Source of the DNA: Rhizobiaceae bacterium
GTDB lineage: Bacteria > Pseudomonadota > Alphaproteobacteria > Rhizobiales > Rhizobiaceae
Assembly: GCA_017644005.1 (NCBI GenBank)
Contig: JAEPMJ010000001.1
Location: forward strand, 868,001-932,000
Direction of reading: 5' to 3'
Length of the DNA: 64,000 bases
Positions 34,973 to 43,055 of this stretch are shown in pieces. The translations under genes were made by a program, and so were the position numbers. Each line of letters starts with the position of its first letter. Position 1 is the stretch's first letter. The notes beneath the pieces are model-generated. The model was not told the origin of the DNA. It searched no databases and was given only the letters and a program-made list of their open reading frames with translations.

Positions 34973-35284
34973 CTACATTTCCATCAGCTCGGCGACTTCG
35001 ACCGAGCCGCCGTCGTCCAGAATGGGGCAGCCTTTGGCGATTTCGATCGCCTCATCAATGCTGCCTGCATTCACGATTGTGTAGCCGGAGATTGGATTGG
35101 CGCCGCCATCATTGGAAACGCCGCCGGAGGAGACGGTCTTCGACATGCCGGCCGGCTTGCCCGGGTCCTTCATCGCCGAGCCGGACTTCTCAATCCAGGT
35201 CATCCAGGCCTGCATGACCTTCGCGCCTTCTTCAGGCGATTCCGGCGCTTTGCCGCCGTGATATGCGAAAATGTACTCAGCCAT
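34973..35284 (-). CDS. YciI family protein
   Basis: The 103-residue protein has the YCII-related ferredoxin-like layout: MAEYIFAYHGGKAPE with the conserved His9, a middle helix with MQAWMTWIEKSGSAMKDPGKP, and ISGYTIVNAGSIDEAIEIAKGCPIL with a closing acidic VEVAELMEM. YciI proteins are small enzymes or sensors of unclear role. Many, as here, sit beside ArsR and SRPBCC genes. It is divergent from the arsR-like gene, with a 132-bp gap. Confidence 0.9.
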   Translation of the reverse strand: MAEYIFAYHGGKAPESPEEGAKVMQAWMTWIEKSGSAMKDPGKPAGMSKTVSSGGVSNDGGANPISGYTIVNAGSIDEAIEIAKGCPILDDGGSVEVAELMEM

Positions 35285-35416
35285 TGTCTACCTCCCATTT
35301 CAAATCGGTTTCGTTCTCCCAACGCCATTGGCTGGCTGCCAATAGTCAACCATTAGGTTCATTAATTGCGGAAATATGCCATTGTCAACCTTGTGGTTCA
35401 GCATTACTGAAATGCC

Positions 35417-35740
35417 ATGATGAACCTTGATTCCACATTCGCAGCGCTCAGCCACGAGACCCGCAGGGCCATTCTGAAACAGCTTGCCAGTTCCGGCGAA
35501 ACCCGGCTTTCGGACATCGCCAAGCCATTCAACATGTCGCAAACGGCAGTTTCAAAACACGTTCGCGTGCTCAGTGACGCCGGGCTTTTGACGGTCGAGC
35601 GCCGCGGGCGCACCCGCCACTGCCGGCTGAATGCGGAACCCATGAAGCAGGCTGCGGACTGGCTGACCGATTATGAGACCTTCTGGACCGGACAGTTCGA
35701 GAAGCTCGCGCGGCACCTCGCCACCAAAAGGAAGCGCTAG
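35417..35740 (+). CDS. ArsR family winged-helix transcriptional regulator
   Basis: The 107-residue regulator shows FAALSHETRRAILKQLASSGETRLSDIAKPFNMSQTAVSKHVRVLSDAGLLTVERRGRTRHC, the ArsR HTH and wing. The metal-binding ELCVCDL-type motif is absent, so it belongs to the non-metal subgroup that pairs with AHSA1/SRPBCC proteins. Its stop lies 2 bp before the SRPBCC gene, so the two are coupled. It probably also controls the divergent yciI-like gene (inference). Confidence 0.93.
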   Translation: MMNLDSTFAALSHETRRAILKQLASSGETRLSDIAKPFNMSQTAVSKHVRVLSDAGLLTVERRGRTRHCRLNAEPMKQAADWLTDYETFWTGQFEKLARHLATKRKR

Positions 35741-35742
35741 CC

Positions 35743-36225
35743 ATGCAATTCGTGAAATCAGCGCCGGGCGAGGATCCAATCGTCGTTGAAGGCTATTTTG
35801 CCGCGACGCCGGACGAGGTTTTCGAGGCATGGACAACGCCCGAAATCATCGTGCAGTGGTTCGGTCTCGAGCGGGATTCGCTGCACTCTGCCGACATAGA
35901 TCTGCGGCCAGGTGGCCAATGGCGGTTTCTGCATTCCAAAGATGCGGAAAAATCCACTGGCTTTGAAGGGCGCTACATCGACGTCAAGCCGCAGGAAAAA
36001 TTGATCTACACCTGGGCCTATGTCGTTGAACACAGGAACGGCGAACGTGAAGTCTCACCGGACTCCCAGGTCGAGGTCGATTTCATTCCACAGGGCAAGG
36101 GTACAATTGTACGGCTCGTGCACTCGATGGTGCGTACCGAGGATGCGCGTCGCGGCATCGGCGGCGGCTGGCAGGCTTCCTTCACCTCGCTTGGCGAGGT
36201 GCTGACGGAGCGGGCGCACAATTGA
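35743..36225 (+). CDS. SRPBCC (AHSA1-like) domain protein
   Basis: The 160-residue START/Bet v1-like protein has IVVEGYFAATPDEVFEAWTTPEIIVQWFGLERDS at the N-terminus, LRPGGQWRF in the middle, YIDVKPQEKLIYTWAY and a C-terminal helix GGGWQASFTSLGEVL, matching the AHSA1/CalC group. Such proteins bind hydrophobic ligands in a deep pocket. The ligand is unknown. It is the second gene of an ArsR-SRPBCC pair. Confidence 0.92.
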   Translation: MQFVKSAPGEDPIVVEGYFAATPDEVFEAWTTPEIIVQWFGLERDSLHSADIDLRPGGQWRFLHSKDAEKSTGFEGRYIDVKPQEKLIYTWAYVVEHRNGEREVSPDSQVEVDFIPQGKGTIVRLVHSMVRTEDARRGIGGGWQASFTSLGEVLTERAHN

Positions 36226-36230
36226 AAGGT

Positions 36231-36326
36231 GGGAGGCTGGAACGGTGACCCGTTCCGAGCTCGTTAGGGCTGCTTCCTTCCGGACCTGACCCGGTTGGCG
36301 AGTGGCTCGTCCACCACCAACCTCCC
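36231..36326 (-). ncRNA. ffs: signal recognition particle RNA, bacterial small (4.5S) type
   Basis: Read on the minus strand, the 96-nt RNA begins GGGAGG and ends CCTCCC, which pair to close the molecule. The apical region holds the invariant GGUCAGGUCCGGAAGGAAGCAGCC-type loop (GTCAGGTCCGGAAGGAAGCA at its core), the site bound by Ffh. Proximity to dnaX and recR is usual in alphaproteobacteria. End positions are set by the terminal pairing and may be off by a few bases. Confidence 0.95.
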
Positions 36327-36449
36327 GCGCTCCATATCGGTTATCGGAGCGGAGATTGCAAGCATTGCGGTGCGCAAGACGCGGGTCATTGCGTTGCGGG
36401 CGCAAAAAGCCCAAGCTGACAGCTCAGCGAGGTGAAGCCGGATAGGACG

Positions 36450-36869
36450 ATGCAGCCGGGCACCAAGAGCGGCTTCGAACTGGATGCGCGACTGGAATCG
36501 AACTCGGTTCCCGTCATGTGGCTCGGCTTGTGCGAACTCAGGCTTGTCAATGACGGCCGCTGGATTCGCCTGATGCTGGTACCGCAGCGAACCGGTGTCG
36601 AGGAAATTCACGAGCTCTCGCCGCTCGACCAGGCCATGCTGACGTTCGAGATTTGCATGGTTTCGAAGGCGCTGAAGCACGTAGCCCAGTGCGATACCGT
36701 CAATATGAGCATCGCATGCAATGCGATACGTCAACTCCGGGTCGATATGATTGCGCGCTCGAAGGGCGATGCCGGCTGGCCCGACACGGTGTGGGACGAC
36801 GAACCGTGCAAGCCGCGCGACCGCAAAAGTCAGCTTGCGCTACTGGACAAATTGCGCGCCGCCATGTGA
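36450..36869 (+). CDS. HIT-like protein lacking the active-site histidines
   Basis: The 139-residue protein follows the plan of the rhizobial HIT (histidine triad) hydrolases: LGLCELRLVNDGRWIRLMLVPQR, then ELSPLDQAMLTFEICMVSKALK, then a motif region and GDAGWPDTVWD. In active relatives the motif reads QLHxHxIAR. Here it is QLRVDMIAR, with Arg97 and Asp99 replacing both histidines. The preceding glycine-rich segment is also altered. It is therefore probably not a nucleotide hydrolase and may be a structural or regulatory remnant. GTG 36432 is an alternative start. nudC begins 29 bp later on the same strand. Confidence 0.82.
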   Translation: MQPGTKSGFELDARLESNSVPVMWLGLCELRLVNDGRWIRLMLVPQRTGVEEIHELSPLDQAMLTFEICMVSKALKHVAQCDTVNMSIACNAIRQLRVDMIARSKGDAGWPDTVWDDEPCKPRDRKSQLALLDKLRAAM

Positions 36870-36898
36870 CCGTCCGGCACGCAATTTCGAGGCAATCC

Positions 36899-37840
36899 AT
36901 GACCTTTCCGCTTTTCGACGCGCCGCAGCGCGAACCCAGCCAGTTTGTCGGGTTCGCGGGAAACCGGGTCGACCGGCAATCCGAAAACCGGACTGAAGAT
37001 TCGCTCGCGAGGGCGCTTGCCGACCCTGCGGCGCGCATCCTGCTCATGCGCGCGGGGCGCATTCATCTCAAACTGGCTGACGGCATATTCGACGCGCATT
37101 ACAGCAGCGACGAAGCCCGCGCGCTCGGCGCGAAGCTTGATCACGCCGTTCTGCTAGGCCGATCGGAAGCGGGCCCTGTCATAGCCGCACCTGCCGGTCT
37201 AGACGCGGACGACTTGCCCGACACGATAAAGGCGATCGACTACCGCTCAGTCTACATACAGGGGCTGATCGACGCGGAAGCACTTGGTGAACTCGCGCAG
37301 GGTGCTTCGCTGCTTCACTGGAACCATACGCACCGCTTCTGCGGACGCTGCGGTGCCAGGTCCGAGATGCGCATCGGCGGCTACAAGCGGGTCTGTACAG
37401 GCTGTCAGGCCGAACATTTTCCCCGCACCGATCCGGTGGCGATCATGCTGGCGGTCCAGCGCGACCGCTGCCTGCTGGGACGCAGCCCGCATTTCATGCC
37501 CAACATGTACTCCGCGCTCGCCGGCTTCATCGAACCCGGCGAAACGATCGAACAGGCAGTGCGGCGCGAGACGCTGGAGGAATCAGGCATCGAGGTCGGA
37601 CGCGTGGTTTATCACGCGAGCCAGCCCTGGCCGTTTCCGCATACGCTGATGATCGGCTGCTTCGGCGAGGCGACCAACGACGAGATCAGCTTCGATGGAG
37701 ACGAACTAGAGGACTGCCGCTGGTTTTCACGCGACGAAGTCCTCGCAATCCTGGCCGGCGAACACCCAGACGGTATCGGCTGCCCGCCGCCCGGCGCGAT
37801 CGCCCATCACCTGATCAGGGCCTGGGCGGAAAGCGGCTAA
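36899..37840 (+). CDS. nudC: NAD(+) diphosphatase (NADH pyrophosphatase)
   Basis: NudC hydrolyses NAD(H) and can remove NAD caps from RNA. The 313-residue protein has an N-terminal domain, the zinc ribbon CGRCGA...CTGCQ, then FPRTDPVAIML, and the Nudix box GFIEPGETIEQAVRRETLEESGIE with the catalytic glutamates. SQPWPFPHTLMIGCF after the box is the NudC-specific SQPWPFPxS element (here H-T in place of x-S). ATG 36899 is the start closest to the family length. It follows the degenerate HIT gene, with which it may be cotranscribed. Confidence 0.95.
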   Translation: MTFPLFDAPQREPSQFVGFAGNRVDRQSENRTEDSLARALADPAARILLMRAGRIHLKLADGIFDAHYSSDEARALGAKLDHAVLLGRSEAGPVIAAPAGLDADDLPDTIKAIDYRSVYIQGLIDAEALGELAQGASLLHWNHTHRFCGRCGARSEMRIGGYKRVCTGCQAEHFPRTDPVAIMLAVQRDRCLLGRSPHFMPNMYSALAGFIEPGETIEQAVRRETLEESGIEVGRVVYHASQPWPFPHTLMIGCFGEATNDEISFDGDELEDCRWFSRDEVLAILAGEHPDGIGCPPPGAIAHHLIRAWAESG

Positions 37841-37851
37841 AACGGCGCGCC

Positions 37852-38163
37852 CTAGAACCGCTCTGCGCGGAGCACCTGTGCGTCCGTGATGCAAACGACC
37901 CCGATATGGCGCTCAACGACGGCAAACGCTGCGTCCAGAAGCGTGTCCAGCCGCTCAGGGCGAATAAGGCAAATCACCGCCACCATGCCACTCGCCCGGC
38001 CGACCTGCCCTTCTCTGCTCCATTCGCCAGAGCGCCCGGAACCGCCCATGACGGGCAGGACGGTGAAACCAGTTACACCGGCCTCGCTGAGGGCCTGTGT
38101 CAGGTGACGCTCCATGACAGCTTCGATGATGATCTCGACACGTTTGGCCGGGTGGGTGTCCAC
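37852..38163 (-). CDS. PII-like protein, SbtB type
   Basis: The 103-residue protein has a PII-like ferredoxin fold: KRVEIIIEAVMERHLTQALSEAGVTGFTVLPVMGG, a flexible T-loop-like stretch GGSGRSGEWSREGQVGRASGM, and a second half MVAVICLIRPERLDTLLDAAFAVVERHIGVVCITDAQVLR. GTG 38163 is chosen because GAGGAA lies six bases before it and it follows the SbtA-like gene's stop by 10 bp. Cyanobacterial SbtB binds adenine nucleotides and regulates the SbtA bicarbonate transporter; this chain ends at VLRAERF and lacks the C-terminal CxxxC redox switch. The regulatory partnership with the upstream gene is inferred. Confidence 0.82.
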   Translation of the reverse strand: MDTHPAKRVEIIIEAVMERHLTQALSEAGVTGFTVLPVMGGSGRSGEWSREGQVGRASGMVAVICLIRPERLDTLLDAAFAVVERHIGVVCITDAQVLRAERF

Positions 38164-38173
38164 TGCGCGTTCC

Positions 38174-39160
38174 TCAGAAATTTCCGCCGGCCGCGATCTC
38201 GGCTGCGGCCATGTAGAGCGGAATACCCAAAGTAAGATTGAACGGGAATGTAACGCCCAGCGACAAGGTAAGCGATAGTGCCGGATTGGCCTCGGGCAAC
38301 GCAACGCGCATGGCAGCCGGCACAGCTATGTAAGACGCCGAGGCGCTGAGCACCATCATGAGCACCACGCCGCCTTGAGACAGGCCCAGAACGATGCCGA
38401 AGATCAAACCCGCCAAAGCCCCGACAACGGGCATGACAATGCCGAACGCAACGAGGCGCAGTGAAAGTGTGGAGCGATTGGTCCTCAGACCTCGGCCGGC
38501 GACAAGACCCATGTCGAGCAGAAACAGGCATAACACGCCCTTGAACGGTTCAACGAACAGCCCGCCGATCTCGTTCAGCCCGCCTTGTCCCGTCATCCAT
38601 CCGATGACGAATGAGCCAATGAGCAGTACGATCGAGCCATTGAGAAGAATCTCGCGCCAGAGATCTGCACTCATGCGTTTTCCCCCTCCGCCTCGCGCGA
38701 CAACGATCCAGAGCGCCGACACGATCGCGGGTGCCTCCATGGCAGCGGCGACAGCCACCATGTACCCTTCGGCAGCTATGCCCTGCCCCGCAAGGAGGGA
38801 CGTGGCCGCAACGAAGGTGACGATCGAGATCGAACCGTAATGGGCGGCAATCGCGGCGGCATCGGTTACCGACAGCCTTGCCATTGCCCTTAACAGAGCG
38901 AATGCCGCAACCGGGAGCGACAGGGACAGCATCACACCTGCGCCGAGGGCGGCAACAAGCTTTCCGTCAAGACCGTGGCCGGATACGCTGACACCGCCCT
39001 TGAAGCCGATCGCGAACAGCAGATAGATCGACAGCCCCTTTGCTATCGCCTCCGGAAAGTTGAGGTCGGAGCGCCCGAGCGCGGCAATGAGGCCGAGCAG
39101 GAAACTCAGGATGATGGGGGACACCAGATTGTCCGCGGCAAGCTGGAAGATACCCGGCAC
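38174..39160 (-). CDS. SbtA-type sodium-dependent bicarbonate transporter (DUF897)
   Basis: The 328-residue membrane protein has about ten hydrophobic helices in two inverted halves and the Sbt family sequence plan: LVSPIILSFLLGLIAALGRSDLNFPEAIAKGLSIYLLFAIGFKGG at the start, AAHYGSISIVTFVAA near the middle, and SASYIAVPAAMRVALPEANPALSLTLSLGVTFPFNL near the end. In cyanobacteria SbtA imports bicarbonate with sodium. The adjacent PII-like gene supports the assignment. No carbon-fixation genes are in the window, so the physiological use is open. Confidence 0.85.
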   Translation of the reverse strand: MPGIFQLAADNLVSPIILSFLLGLIAALGRSDLNFPEAIAKGLSIYLLFAIGFKGGVSVSGHGLDGKLVAALGAGVMLSLSLPVAAFALLRAMARLSVTDAAAIAAHYGSISIVTFVAATSLLAGQGIAAEGYMVAVAAAMEAPAIVSALWIVVARGGGGKRMSADLWREILLNGSIVLLIGSFVIGWMTGQGGLNEIGGLFVEPFKGVLCLFLLDMGLVAGRGLRTNRSTLSLRLVAFGIVMPVVGALAGLIFGIVLGLSQGGVVLMMVLSASASYIAVPAAMRVALPEANPALSLTLSLGVTFPFNLTLGIPLYMAAAEIAAGGNF

Positions 39161-39198
39161 TCAGGCCTCCAGTTCAGCCGAAAGCGGTCGCTCGCCTG

Positions 39199-40056
39199 TC
39201 ATTCGTCAGCGCCCTGCTCTATGCGGAACGGGTGAGCGTCATAAACTCCCAGAATACGAACCTCACGGGAGAAAAAGTTGAGCTCTTTCAGCGCCTGCGC
39301 GGCATTCTTGTCGTCGGGATGGCCCTCGATATCGGCGTAGAACTGGGTGGAGAAGAATTTGCCGCCGAGCTGGTAGCTTTCCAGCTTTGTCATGTTGACG
39401 CTATTGGTGGCGAAGCCGCCCATCGCTTTATAGAGCGCGGCCGGAATGTTGTGCACGCGGAAAACGAATGTCGTCATCATCAGACGGTCGTCCTGGCGCG
39501 ACGGCCATGATTTTTCCTTCGACAGCACCACGAAACGCGTAACGTTGTGGTCGGCATCCTCGACATTTTCGGCGATGATGTCGAGCCCGTAGAGTTTCGA
39601 GGCAAGTCGCGGCGCAAGGGCCGCCCATGTGCGGTTGCCCTCATCGCGCACCATGCGCGCCGCCCCCGCCGTGTCTCCGGCCACGGCCGTCTTCCAGCGG
39701 TGCTTCCTGATGATCTTCCGGCACTGGCCCAGCGCGTGGATATGGCTATGCACGGTCTTGATCTCGTCGACCTTCACACCGGGCAGGACCATGAGGTCGA
39801 AGTGGATCGGCAGGAAATATTCGGCCACGATATGCAGCCGTGATTCGGGCAGCAGATGGTGAATGTCGGCTACCCGCCCGGCTATCGTGTTCTCGATCGG
39901 AATCATCGCCAGCGCTGCCTTGCCCGTTTCGACGGCGTTGAACGCGTCCTCGAATGTCGCGCAGGGCAGAGGCTCCATGTCCGGATACATGTTGCGGCAG
40001 GCCGTATCGGAGTTTGCACCCGGCTCGCCCTGAAAGGCGATAATGTTGGTCTTCAT
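39199..40056 (-). CDS. pheA: prephenate dehydratase
   Basis: The 285-residue monofunctional enzyme converts prephenate to phenylpyruvate. The PDT domain has IAFQGEPGANSDTAC, IPIENTIAGRVADIHHLL, and the catalytic TRF in NVTRFVVLS. The C-terminal ACT domain (about 200-275, MMTTFVFRVHNIPAALYKAMGGFATNSVNMTKLESYQ) should mediate phenylalanine feedback inhibition. There is no chorismate mutase domain. The usual rhizobial neighbour kdsB is absent; a membrane-bound cytochrome c gene lies divergent. Confidence 0.97.
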   Translation of the reverse strand: MKTNIIAFQGEPGANSDTACRNMYPDMEPLPCATFEDAFNAVETGKAALAMIPIENTIAGRVADIHHLLPESRLHIVAEYFLPIHFDLMVLPGVKVDEIKTVHSHIHALGQCRKIIRKHRWKTAVAGDTAGAARMVRDEGNRTWAALAPRLASKLYGLDIIAENVEDADHNVTRFVVLSKEKSWPSRQDDRLMMTTFVFRVHNIPAALYKAMGGFATNSVNMTKLESYQLGGKFFSTQFYADIEGHPDDKNAAQALKELNFFSREVRILGVYDAHPFRIEQGADE

Positions 40057-40330
40057 CTATTTTCCTGGGGGTGGAGGCGTTTCAAACGGGTCGCCAACGG
40101 CTCATTTCACAAGGGTCACAGGGCGTTCTTGCCGAAGGGAAGCGCCCGCGAGCTGCCGCCGGCAAAGTGGCAAAAGGTCTCACATGGAAGGGCCCTTATA
40201 TGTGTTGCATGCCAGAAGCAAAAGACCTAGTTTCCGCGCGATTTCGAAGCTTGGCCGGGATGCGGGCACAGAGCGCGTGTGCGTTCCATGATAGGCGCAA
40301 GGCAGGGTCGGGCACAGGAGCTGCGGTCAG
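40057..40330. other. intergenic region between pheA and cytochrome c gene
   Basis: This 274-bp divergent region should contain promoters for both genes. I see no phenylalanine-rich leader peptide, attenuator hairpin, tRNA or riboswitch in it. An AT-richer patch, CCCTTATATGTG near 40193-40204, could be a -10 region for the plus strand, but no convincing -35 accompanies it. Confidence 0.5.
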
Positions 40331-41002
40331 ATGGATTCGTTTGAACTCAACAAGATTGTCGGGGCACTACTCGGCACCGTATTTGTAGTCTTCTCGGTCA
40401 CGTTGGTTGCCGACGCGCTTTTCGCCGCGCATTCACCGGAAACACCGGGTTACGCGATCGAGGCGGCGGAAGGAAACGTCGGAGGCCCCGCTGAGGTGGA
40501 GGAAACCGTCTCTATTGCGGCTCTTCTGCAGGACGCCGACCCCGCGAAAGGCGAAGCGGTGTTCCGCAAATGTCAGGCCTGCCACACTCCCGACAAAGGC
40601 GGTGCCAACAAGGTCGGTCCGAATCTGTGGAGCGTGGTGAACCGACCGATCGCGTCGCATGAAGGGTTCTCGTTCTCCTCGGCCATGCGCGAATTCGCCG
40701 GTGGCGGCTCTCAGCTATGGGATTACGACCACCTGAACGAATTCCTGCTCAACCCGAAAGGGTATATCAGGGGCACGGCAATGGCATTTGCCGGCTTGAA
40801 AAAAGACCCCGAGCGGGCTGATCTGATCGCCTATCTGCGCACGCTCGCCGACAGCCCCGCTCCGCTTCCGGAAGCGCCGGCGGCGGAGACCGAATCTGCG
40901 GCAGCGGCCGAAGGCGATGCGGCGAGCGCAGGCAACGCAGAGCCGGCAGCCGGCGCTGAGCCGGCCGGAGACGCCGAACCCGCTGACGAGAACTCCAACT
41001 AG
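40331..41002 (+). CDS. cycM: membrane-anchored class I cytochrome c (CycM-like)
   Basis: The 223-residue protein has an uncleaved N-terminal transmembrane anchor (about residues 9-30) and a mitochondrial-type cytochrome c domain: haem motif C81-QA-C84-H85 and axial Met151 in GTAMAFAGL. It ends in a long Ala/Glu/Pro-rich tail (about 176-223) of low complexity. Such proteins shuttle electrons from the bc1 complex to cytochrome oxidase at the membrane. The divergent pheA neighbour is typical in rhizobia. A strong terminator follows. Confidence 0.94.
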   Translation: MDSFELNKIVGALLGTVFVVFSVTLVADALFAAHSPETPGYAIEAAEGNVGGPAEVEETVSIAALLQDADPAKGEAVFRKCQACHTPDKGGANKVGPNLWSVVNRPIASHEGFSFSSAMREFAGGGSQLWDYDHLNEFLLNPKGYIRGTAMAFAGLKKDPERADLIAYLRTLADSPAPLPEAPAAETESAAAAEGDAASAGNAEPAAGAEPAGDAEPADENSN

Positions 41003-41032
41003 AGCGGGCTCCTCCTTCTCCATCCAATCGAA

Positions 41033-41061
41033 AGCCGGGCCGGTGCGCCCGGCTTTTTTTT
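41033..41061 (+). terminator. rho-independent terminator after cycM
   Basis: AGCCGGGC (41033-41040) and GCCCGGCT (41047-41054) form a perfect 8-bp stem around CGGTGC, followed directly by seven further T residues. This is a textbook intrinsic terminator ending the cycM transcript and isolating it from the peptide-transporter operon. Confidence 0.9.
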
Positions 41062-41169
41062 GCCCAATGGGGGCCTGCAGGCGAATATTGCTGCCGGGAT
41101 GCTTTCTTTTGCCGCAGAGCGGGCTAGTTTTTGCAGGACGACCGAAGTGAACCGGCAAAAGGGTTGGAG

Positions 41170-43053
41170 ATGTTTGAACATATGCGCCAGGCCATAGTGG
41201 TGCCTGCCGCTGCCACAGTGTTTCTGGTGGCAGCGATCGGTGTTTCCCCGGTTTGCGCCGCCGAAGAGTGGCTTACATCGTCTTCGCTCATCGACCCCGA
41301 CCGCGAACGCGGCGCTTTCGAGCGTTACGACCATGTGAACCCCGACGCACCCAAAGGCGGAACACTGAACTCGGCGGCGTTCGGCACTTTCGACAGCTTC
41401 AATCCCTTCATCGTGCGCGGCACCCCGGCAGCAGGCCTGACACAGTTTGGCGGGCTGTTGTGGGAAACGCTGATGCAGCAGTCGATTGCGGAGCCCAGCA
41501 CCAGCCATCCGCTGATCGCCGAAGCCTACAGACACCCCGACGACTATTCTTCGGCAACCTATCGCATCGACCCGGACGCGCGGTGGCATGACGGCGCGGC
41601 AATCACCGTGGAAGACGTCATCTGGTCGCTCAACATGCTCAAGGAGCACAGTCCTCTGCACAACCGCTACTTCGCCAATGTGACCGGCGCAGAAGCCGTC
41701 GGCGAGCGGGAGGTGCTGTTCACCTTCGACCAGACGGGCAACCGCGAGCTCCCGCATATCATGGGTGACTTGCCCGTGCTGCCGAAACACTGGTGGGAAG
41801 GAACCGACGCCAGAGGCAATGCGCGGGATATCACCCAGCCGACGCTTGAGGCGCCGCTTGGCAGCGGCCCCTATGCGATCGAAAGCTTCGAGCCCGGATC
41901 GAGTATCGTCTGGAAACGGGTCGAGGACTATTGGGCCGAGAACAACCCGGTGAATATCGGCCGCAACAATTTCGAGCGCCGCCGCTACACTTACTTCCTC
42001 GACGACAACGCCGAATTCCTCGCCTTCACCAAGGGCGGCATTGAAGACGTCCGCCGAGAGCTGAGCACGAGGCGCTGGTCGACCGCGTACAACTTTCCGG
42101 CCTTTGAAGCCGGCGACGTGGTGAAGCGCGAATTCGTTTCGAACAGTATCGAAGGCATGCAGGCGTTTGTCTTCAACATGCGCCATCCACGCTTTCAGGA
42201 TCGCCGCGTGCGCAAGGCGATTACGCTGGCCTATAATTTCGAAGCGCAGAACCGGACGCACTTCTTCGGCCTCAACAAACGCTTCTCCAGCTATTTCGAA
42301 AAATCCGAACTCGCCTCGACCGGTTTGCCGGACGGCATGGAGCTACAGATCCTTGAGGAGTTCCGCGACCAGCTTCCGCCTGAGCTCTTTACCGAAGAGT
42401 TCGAGCTGCCGGTCTACGACGACCCACGCGCTGAACGGACCTATCTGCGCGAGGCTGTGGCGCTGTTTCGCGAAGCCGGCTGGGACGTGAAGGGCGGCAA
42501 GCTCGTCAACGCCGAAAGCGGCGAGCAGTTCAAGATCGAATTTCTCGGCAATTCGCCAACCTCGGAGATTATCGCCGGCGGGCTGGTGGAGACCCTTCGC
42601 AAGATGGGTATCGACGCGACGCTGCGTATCGTCGACACCTCGCAATATATTCAGCGTTTTCAGGCATTCGATTTCGATATGGTGACCGGGCGTTTCGCGC
42701 AATCCCTGTCGCCCGGCAACGAGCAGCGCGACTTCTGGTCGTCGCAGGCCGCCGACATTCCAGGCTCCCGCAATGTCGCCGGCATCCGCAGCCCTGTGGT
42801 CGATGCGCTGATCGACAAGATCATTTTCGCCACTGACCGCCAGGCGCTGGTTGCCGCGACACGCGCGCTCGATCGGGTGCTGCTGTGGAATTATTATATG
42901 ATACCGCAATACTTCCAGCCGACGCTGCGCTACGCCTATTGGGACAAGTTCGGCATTCCGGAGACACAGCCGGATTATCTCGGCATCGACGTCGATTCCT
43001 GGTGGATCGACCCTGACAAGGAAGAGGCGCTGGCGCGCAAATACGGAGGCTGA
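41170..43053 (+). CDS. peptide ABC transporter substrate-binding protein, YejA type (first copy)
   Basis: The 627-residue periplasmic protein has a Sec signal peptide (about residues 8-25, ending VCA) and an SBP_bac_5 (cluster C) fold. RYDHVNPDAPKGGTLNSAAFGTFDSFNPF at the mature N-terminus is the YejA signature; DARWHDGAAITVEDVIWSLNML and LGSGPYAIESFEPGSSIVWKR are family motifs. YejA-like proteins bind oligopeptides and microcin C. It is the first gene of yejA-yejA-yejB-yejE-yejF. ATG 41170 is preceded by AAAGGG. A longer frame upstream would lack a proper signal peptide. Confidence 0.93.
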   Translation: MFEHMRQAIVVPAAATVFLVAAIGVSPVCAAEEWLTSSSLIDPDRERGAFERYDHVNPDAPKGGTLNSAAFGTFDSFNPFIVRGTPAAGLTQFGGLLWETLMQQSIAEPSTSHPLIAEAYRHPDDYSSATYRIDPDARWHDGAAITVEDVIWSLNMLKEHSPLHNRYFANVTGAEAVGEREVLFTFDQTGNRELPHIMGDLPVLPKHWWEGTDARGNARDITQPTLEAPLGSGPYAIESFEPGSSIVWKRVEDYWAENNPVNIGRNNFERRRYTYFLDDNAEFLAFTKGGIEDVRRELSTRRWSTAYNFPAFEAGDVVKREFVSNSIEGMQAFVFNMRHPRFQDRRVRKAITLAYNFEAQNRTHFFGLNKRFSSYFEKSELASTGLPDGMELQILEEFRDQLPPELFTEEFELPVYDDPRAERTYLREAVALFREAGWDVKGGKLVNAESGEQFKIEFLGNSPTSEIIAGGLVETLRKMGIDATLRIVDTSQYIQRFQAFDFDMVTGRFAQSLSPGNEQRDFWSSQAADIPGSRNVAGIRSPVVDALIDKIIFATDRQALVAATRALDRVLLWNYYMIPQYFQPTLRYAYWDKFGIPETQPDYLGIDVDSWWIDPDKEEALARKYGG

Positions 43054-43055
43054 CA

